Of a stretch of 9,180 nucleotides of DNA, positions 5,462 to 9,180 are shown in pieces. Origin of the DNA: Myxococcales bacterium. Lineage in GTDB: Bacteria > Myxococcota > Myxococcia > Myxococcales > Myxococcaceae. Position 1 is the first letter of the stretch, and each line of letters opens with the position of its first letter. Below the pieces are notes generated by a model that made no database searches, was not told the DNA's origin, and saw only the letters and a list, made by a program, of their open reading frames with translations. A program made the translations under genes and the position numbers. Location of the stretch: assembly GCA_009885595.1 (NCBI GenBank), contig VFKJ01001166.1:1-9180 (forward strand). The letters are read 5' to 3'.

Positions 5462-8205
5462 TTCTGCGCCGCAGGAAAACACTTCGCGAGGTCGCGTTGC
5501 ACTTCGCTCGCGATCCGCGGCGGCAACGGCCCCGCTGGCTCCAGCTCGGTCCCGGTGATGACCTGCACGTCACTCGCGTTCGGATCGCCCGCCCAGATGC
5601 CCGGCTCGAAGTGGAGCGCCACCCACCACCCCGCCCCGCGCCGGGTGAGATCGACCCACGAGCCGCCATCGGCGACCGCCCCGCGTTCCCAGCCCAGCCG
5701 CTCGAGCGCGAGCAGCGTCATCACCGGCACCTCGTGGTGCGACAGCGCCCGCAGCCGCGGCCGCAGCTCGTTCGCCGGGTAGCACGCGCGATCGAGCTGC
5801 TCGAAGGGCTGTCGGTCCGGGAGCCACGGCCGCACGCGCTGGGCTTCCGCCTCGGTGAGCTCGAGCGGATGCACCGGCCGCACCGTCGTCGATTCGTCGA
5901 GCGGCAGCGCATCGCCCCGCGCCGGCGTGGTGGGCACGAACAACCCCACGCGCTGCTCGCCCTTGAACACGCCCCACAACACCTTCGCCGCGAGGGCGCG
6001 CAACAGCGGGTGCATGCCCCACGTCTCGGTGAAATGGAACGCGCCGAAGGCCGCCCCCTCGCACATCACGCGCTCGAGCCGCGCCACGGCGGGCTTGAGC
6101 GACTTCGCGGCGCGCTTCACCCCGTCGGGCACGGGCAGCTCGCGGTCGTCGCGGGTGAGCACGGGCTTGAGCCCCGCATCGAGCGAGAGGGTGGCGCCGT
6201 TGAGCGGACCCACGTCGGGTACCAGGCGGTCCTCCAGCTCTTCCGCGCTGAGGCCCAGCCGCGCCGCCGCCTCGTGGAAGGCGAGCTTCGCCCGCGCCCG
6301 CAGCGCGACCGTGCGAATGCGGGTGGAGAGCCGGTGCACCTCCGCCAGCGCGACGCGGGTGCCCATGCGCCCGAGCACGGCGACCGCGTCTTGCGCGCGC
6401 GCGGGAAAACCACCCTGTGCCCACTGCTGGCAGAGCGCGCCCACCACCGTCGCCCAGTCATCAGAAGGGAAATGCGCGAGCGCGTTGAGCGCCCACTTCT
6501 CCTTCGGCGGCGCGCCAGCCGCCAGCCACTGCCGGAAGAGCGCGCCGCACAGCGCCTCGAGCGACGCCGTGGAGAGCCCGGCGGTGAGGTGCAACAGCGC
6601 GCTGCTGTCCTCTGGGGGCGCGGCCTTGAACACCGCGAGCAGTTCCTCGAGCGCGTCATCGGAGAGCGCCTGCTGGCCAACGTGCGTGGTGACCAGCGGA
6701 AGGGACGCGACGCGAAGATACTCAGGCAGCGAGGGCTTGCGCGCCGGGAGCGGAGGGCTGGCGCTCAGTTGTCCTTCGACCCACGCGCGCTGCTCCGGGG
6801 TGAGCGCCTCGAGGGCCTTCTGGGCCTCGCGCTCGAGGGCCCGCAGCACGATCACCCCAGCGGCCCGCTCCTTCGGCGCGGCGGAGAAGCAGAGCCGAAT
6901 GGCCGCCTGGTGCGCGCGCTCGGGGAAGCGGCGGGCGAACTCGCGCGAGGCGAGGCTCAGCTGTACGCGGCGCGAGTTCCACGCGAGCAGGAGCGCTTCG
7001 TCGAGCCCGCCGTCGTCGAGTTCCTGGGTGGCGGCGAGGAGCGCGGGCTCGCGACGGGCCCACGCGCGCAGCCGCGGCAGCACCGGAGGGCCGATGGCGA
7101 GCACGAACGAGACCTCCCAGGGGCGCACGTCGGTGCGCTCGCGCAGCGCGTTCCAGGCGAGCTGAACATCGGCAGGTACCGGCCGCGCCTTCCAGGTGCG
7201 CTCCCATTCCCCCGGGAGAATCGGCGGCGCGGGCGGCGGGGTGGTGGTGTCTTTCTTGCGCGGCTGCGTCACCCACGGCGAATTCCACGGGGCATCCCGC
7301 GGAATGGCGACGGGCCGCAGCTCGCGCTTCCAGCCCTCGAGGAAGGAGTGGCGGAGGATGAGCTCTTCCGGCTCGGCAGCCTCGACGAAGGACTCGGCCT
7401 GGGCGATCAGCTGCTCGGTGGGCGTCACCAGCGCGAGCGTGCCCAGCGCGTCGGGGGCGGTGATGTTGCCGAGGTGCGGCCTCACGTCGTGGGCGGCCTG
7501 CTTCACCGACTCGCGCTTGCGGCGCTGGGAGGCGAGCAGCTCGTCGCGAATGAGCGTGAGCGCTTCTTCCAGCTGCGCGTCGGGCAGCGACCTGAGCAGC
7601 TTCGGCGCGGGCGGCCAGGTGAGCGAGGCGGCGGCGACCGGCACGTCGCGCAGCGTGCCGAAGAGAATGAAGAGCGCGTCGGAGGCATCTTCGAGCGCGA
7701 GGCCGTGGCGGTGATCGTCTTCCGTCCACAGCCCGGCCTCGTCAGGGAAGAGGAAGGCGATGGCAGCGCGGAGCCGGAGATCTTCCTCAGGCACCAGCAC
7801 CGAGCGCGCCTCGACCCTCGTCAACGGCGCGGCGTCGAGGGCGCGGCGCAGGGCGAGCCAGAGCGTGGGAGGCGGCAGCTGCGCCGCGGGCTTCGTGCGC
7901 GCACGATCGAGCACCCGCACCAACGCGCCCTGGCCGGTGGAAAAGCGCAGGGTGAGGCGCGCGGACTTCTGCGCGAGCTGGAGCGCGCGCACCGGATCGG
8001 CAGCCGCGAGGGACAAGAGCCACGGCGTGGTCTGCTCGGGCTTGCCCATCACCAGCGCGGCGGCCTGGGCGTCGAGGTCGAGCTGGGTCCACTCGCCGCT
8101 CTTCACCGCGCGCACGACCGCCTCACCCGCGCTCCGGAGGTCCGGGGGCGAGTCGTTCAGGCCGTGCTCGACGAAGTCCTGAAGCGTGAAGTGCACCCGG
8201 CGCAC
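5458..8205 (-). CDS. DUF4132 (MolR/YehI-type) domain protein
   Basis: This 915-residue, mostly helical protein has HEAT/ARM-like character through its first 630 residues and a proline-rich linker (about 318-340, TTTPPPAPPILPGEWE). The C-terminal third carries the DUF4132 signature: ARAKLAFHEAAARLGLSAEE, LEDRLVPDVG (around 655-665), then HFTETWGMHPLL (about 725), VLWGVF, RPVHPLEL (about 778), QPFEQLDRACY and a C-terminal RIASEVQRDL. The same order of motifs characterises the E. coli proteins MolR and YehI, whose molecular function is not established. Many relatives carry an N-terminal WGR domain, which I do not see here. No signal peptide or membrane helix is present, so it is cytoplasmic. The start is a GTG at 8205, with another GTG three codons later (8196) as an equal alternative; neither has a good ribosome site. 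It is the first gene of a two-gene unit with the B3/4 protein, overlapping it by 4 bp. Confidence 0.85.
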   Translation of the reverse strand: MRRVHFTLQDFVEHGLNDSPPDLRSAGEAVVRAVKSGEWTQLDLDAQAAALVMGKPEQTTPWLLSLAAADPVRALQLAQKSARLTLRFSTGQGALVRVLDRARTKPAAQLPPPTLWLALRRALDAAPLTRVEARSVLVPEEDLRLRAAIAFLFPDEAGLWTEDDHRHGLALEDASDALFILFGTLRDVPVAAASLTWPPAPKLLRSLPDAQLEEALTLIRDELLASQRRKRESVKQAAHDVRPHLGNITAPDALGTLALVTPTEQLIAQAESFVEAAEPEELILRHSFLEGWKRELRPVAIPRDAPWNSPWVTQPRKKDTTTPPPAPPILPGEWERTWKARPVPADVQLAWNALRERTDVRPWEVSFVLAIGPPVLPRLRAWARREPALLAATQELDDGGLDEALLLAWNSRRVQLSLASREFARRFPERAHQAAIRLCFSAAPKERAAGVIVLRALEREAQKALEALTPEQRAWVEGQLSASPPLPARKPSLPEYLRVASLPLVTTHVGQQALSDDALEELLAVFKAAPPEDSSALLHLTAGLSTASLEALCGALFRQWLAAGAPPKEKWALNALAHFPSDDWATVVGALCQQWAQGGFPARAQDAVAVLGRMGTRVALAEVHRLSTRIRTVALRARAKLAFHEAAARLGLSAEELEDRLVPDVGPLNGATLSLDAGLKPVLTRDDRELPVPDGVKRAAKSLKPAVARLERVMCEGAAFGAFHFTETWGMHPLLRALAAKVLWGVFKGEQRVGLFVPTTPARGDALPLDESTTVRPVHPLELTEAEAQRVRPWLPDRQPFEQLDRACYPANELRPRLRALSHHEVPVMTLLALERLGWERGAVADGGSWVDLTRRGAGWWVALHFEPGIWAGDPNASDVQVITGTELEPAGPLPPRIASEVQRDLAKCFPAAQK

Positions 8206-8376
8206 TCTGCCACCGCGAAAAGAAAGGCGACCGTTCCGGAACTGCGGAGCACCAGCGGAGTTTCAGCGATCCAGAAGGAGCGCCTGCACGCGCGTGCTCA
8301 GCTCGAGCCTCGCCAACTGCGCCGCCTCGCCACATAAGGTGCGGCGCGGCGCAGGGGATGGCGCTACCAGCAGGGG
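8206..8376. promoter_or_regulatory. Divergent intergenic region with two short palindromes
   Basis: These 171 bp separate the DUF4132 operon from the putative barrel gene and must hold both promoters. Two perfect palindromes are visible: GTTCCGGAAC (8233-8242) and GCACGCGCGTGC (8286-8297). An AAGGAG at 8275-8280 looks like a ribosome site but is far from the ATG at 8377. It precedes a 28-codon GTG-started reading frame (8294-8380) that ends in an ATGA overlap with the barrel start. GCAGGGGATG occurs twice (8351-8360 and 8370-8379). No clear -10/-35 pair is seen. Confidence 0.4.
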
Positions 8377-9180
8377 ATGAACTCCCTGCTCGTCATCGCT
8401 CTCGTGGTTCTTGGGCAGGCGGAGGTGGCGCCCGAGCTCACGCCCGCGATCAACCCCGCGCCTGCGCCCGTCGCGACCGCCGCCCCACCGGCGACGCCCG
8501 GTCCCGCGGCTCCGGCAGTGCCGTCGCGCCTGTTCGACTCGCTCCTCGTCGACTTCGAGGTGGGCGCTGCCTACCTGTTCCAGAACGACGGCCGCTACGG
8601 GGCGAACGGCTCGGCCTACACCGCGGCAGAGGTCGGCCAGCAGCGCAACCTCGCGATCGCGCTTCGCCTGGCGATCGAAGCGCGCATCGCGCGGCACACC
8701 ATCATCGCGACCTGGGCGCCGCTCGACCTCACGACGCGCGCCACGCTGACGCGCGACCTGACGTTCCAGACGACGACCTTCGCCGATCGAACCGTGGTCG
8801 ATCACCGCTACCTCTTCGACGGTTACCGGCTCAGCTACCTGTTCGGCCTCGTGCAGGCGTCGCGATTCACCCTCGGCGTGGGCGCATCGATTCAGGTGCG
8901 CAACGCGGCGGTCGAGTTCCGTACGGTCGACGCCTCCCCCGCCGTCTTCGCCGTGGAGCGGGACATCGGGGTCGTCGGTGCGCTGAAGCTGCGCGCGCGG
9001 TTCGACGCCGGAGTTCTGTATGCCCAGGCCGACGTCGACTTCTTCAACACCTTCGGGATCGGGTTGGAGGGGGGCATTCACGACGTCGCGCTCACCCTGG
9101 GCGTTCCGGTCGTCCCCGGTCTCGACCTTCTGCTTCGGCTCAGGCTGGTTGGAGGCGGCGCCAACGTGCCCAAACGCGAC
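8377..9180 (+). CDS. Putative secreted outer-membrane beta-barrel protein, N-terminal part (runs off right edge)
   Basis: The frame is open from the ATG at 8377 to the window end (268 residues, no stop). Residues 1-15 form a short hydrophobic signal peptide (MNSLLVIALVVLGQA) with a likely cleavage after Ala15; it has no lysine or arginine, so the n-region is weak. A proline/alanine-rich linker follows (18-50, rich in PAP/APP). From about 55 the sequence alternates hydrophobic and polar residues in strand-sized blocks (LLVDFEVGAAYLF; NLAIALRLAIEARI; YRLSYLFGLVQ; FTLGVGASIQVR; ALKLRARFDAGVLYAQADVDF; LLLRLRLVGGG) separated by turns, as in outer-membrane beta-barrels. I do not recognise a specific family. 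The ATG directly follows CAGGGG, too close for a standard ribosome site. Alternative: a soluble beta-sandwich surface protein. Function unknown. Confidence 0.75.
   Translation, partial: MNSLLVIALVVLGQAEVAPELTPAINPAPAPVATAAPPATPGPAAPAVPSRLFDSLLVDFEVGAAYLFQNDGRYGANGSAYTAAEVGQQRNLAIALRLAIEARIARHTIIATWAPLDLTTRATLTRDLTFQTTTFADRTVVDHRYLFDGYRLSYLFGLVQASRFTLGVGASIQVRNAAVEFRTVDASPAVFAVERDIGVVGALKLRARFDAGVLYAQADVDFFNTFGIGLEGGIHDVALTLGVPVVPGLDLLLRLRLVGGGANVPKRD

Noticed and set aside
5462..5482. Upstream ATG for the B3/4 gene
   Set aside because: It lies inside the DUF4132 coding end and adds seven residues with no family match. The ATGA junction at 5461 is the natural start.
5497..8337. A plus-strand open frame of 946 codons opposite the DUF4132 gene
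   Set aside because: It has the same register relationship and the same explanation. The product is Arg/Gly/Glu-rich without domains, and the minus strand has clear DUF4132 motifs.
8263..9081. A minus-strand open frame of 272 codons opposite the putative barrel gene
   Set aside because: The product is charged and low in complexity with no domain. The plus frame has a signal peptide, a Pro/Ala linker and alternating strand patterns.
1..9180. CRISPR array, tRNA or rRNA genes, transposon, prophage or known defence cassette
   Set aside because: I saw no regularly spaced repeats, cloverleaf-like segments, transposase or phage proteins, and none of the proteins matches a known defence family.

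Overview
The window is very GC-rich and gene-dense. It carries a huge TPR/DUF3857 lipoprotein, a pilin-like protein ending in a 'DSDATxDVW' type motif, and a DUF4132 protein. Together these suggest a myxobacterium (Myxococcota). This is an inference from protein style and codon bias; no marker gene or RNA gene is present.

Layout from left to right: (1) the start of a MerC-like membrane protein on the minus strand, running off the left edge; (2) a 1258-residue minus-strand lipoprotein with TPR-like regions, a beta-sandwich-like segment, a DUF3857 domain and a transglutaminase-like domain that seems to have lost its catalytic cysteine; (3) after a 67-bp divergent spacer, a plus-strand membrane-anchored pilin-like protein; (4) a 40-bp convergent spacer made almost entirely of a REP-like perfect palindrome; (5) a minus-strand operon, read right to left, of a 915-residue DUF4132 (MolR/YehI-type) protein followed by a stand-alone B3/4 tRNA-binding-domain protein, joined by an ATGA start/stop overlap; (6) a 171-bp divergent spacer with two short palindromes; (7) the start of a plus-strand secreted, probably beta-barrel protein that runs off the right edge.

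The genes do not form one recognisable pathway. Envelope proteins dominate: the MerC-like protein, the lipoprotein, the pilin-like protein and the putative barrel. The DUF4132-B3/4 pair is the only clearly coupled unit and the best candidate for an undescribed functional partnership. I found no CRISPR array, tRNA, rRNA, transposase, phage gene or recognisable defence system.
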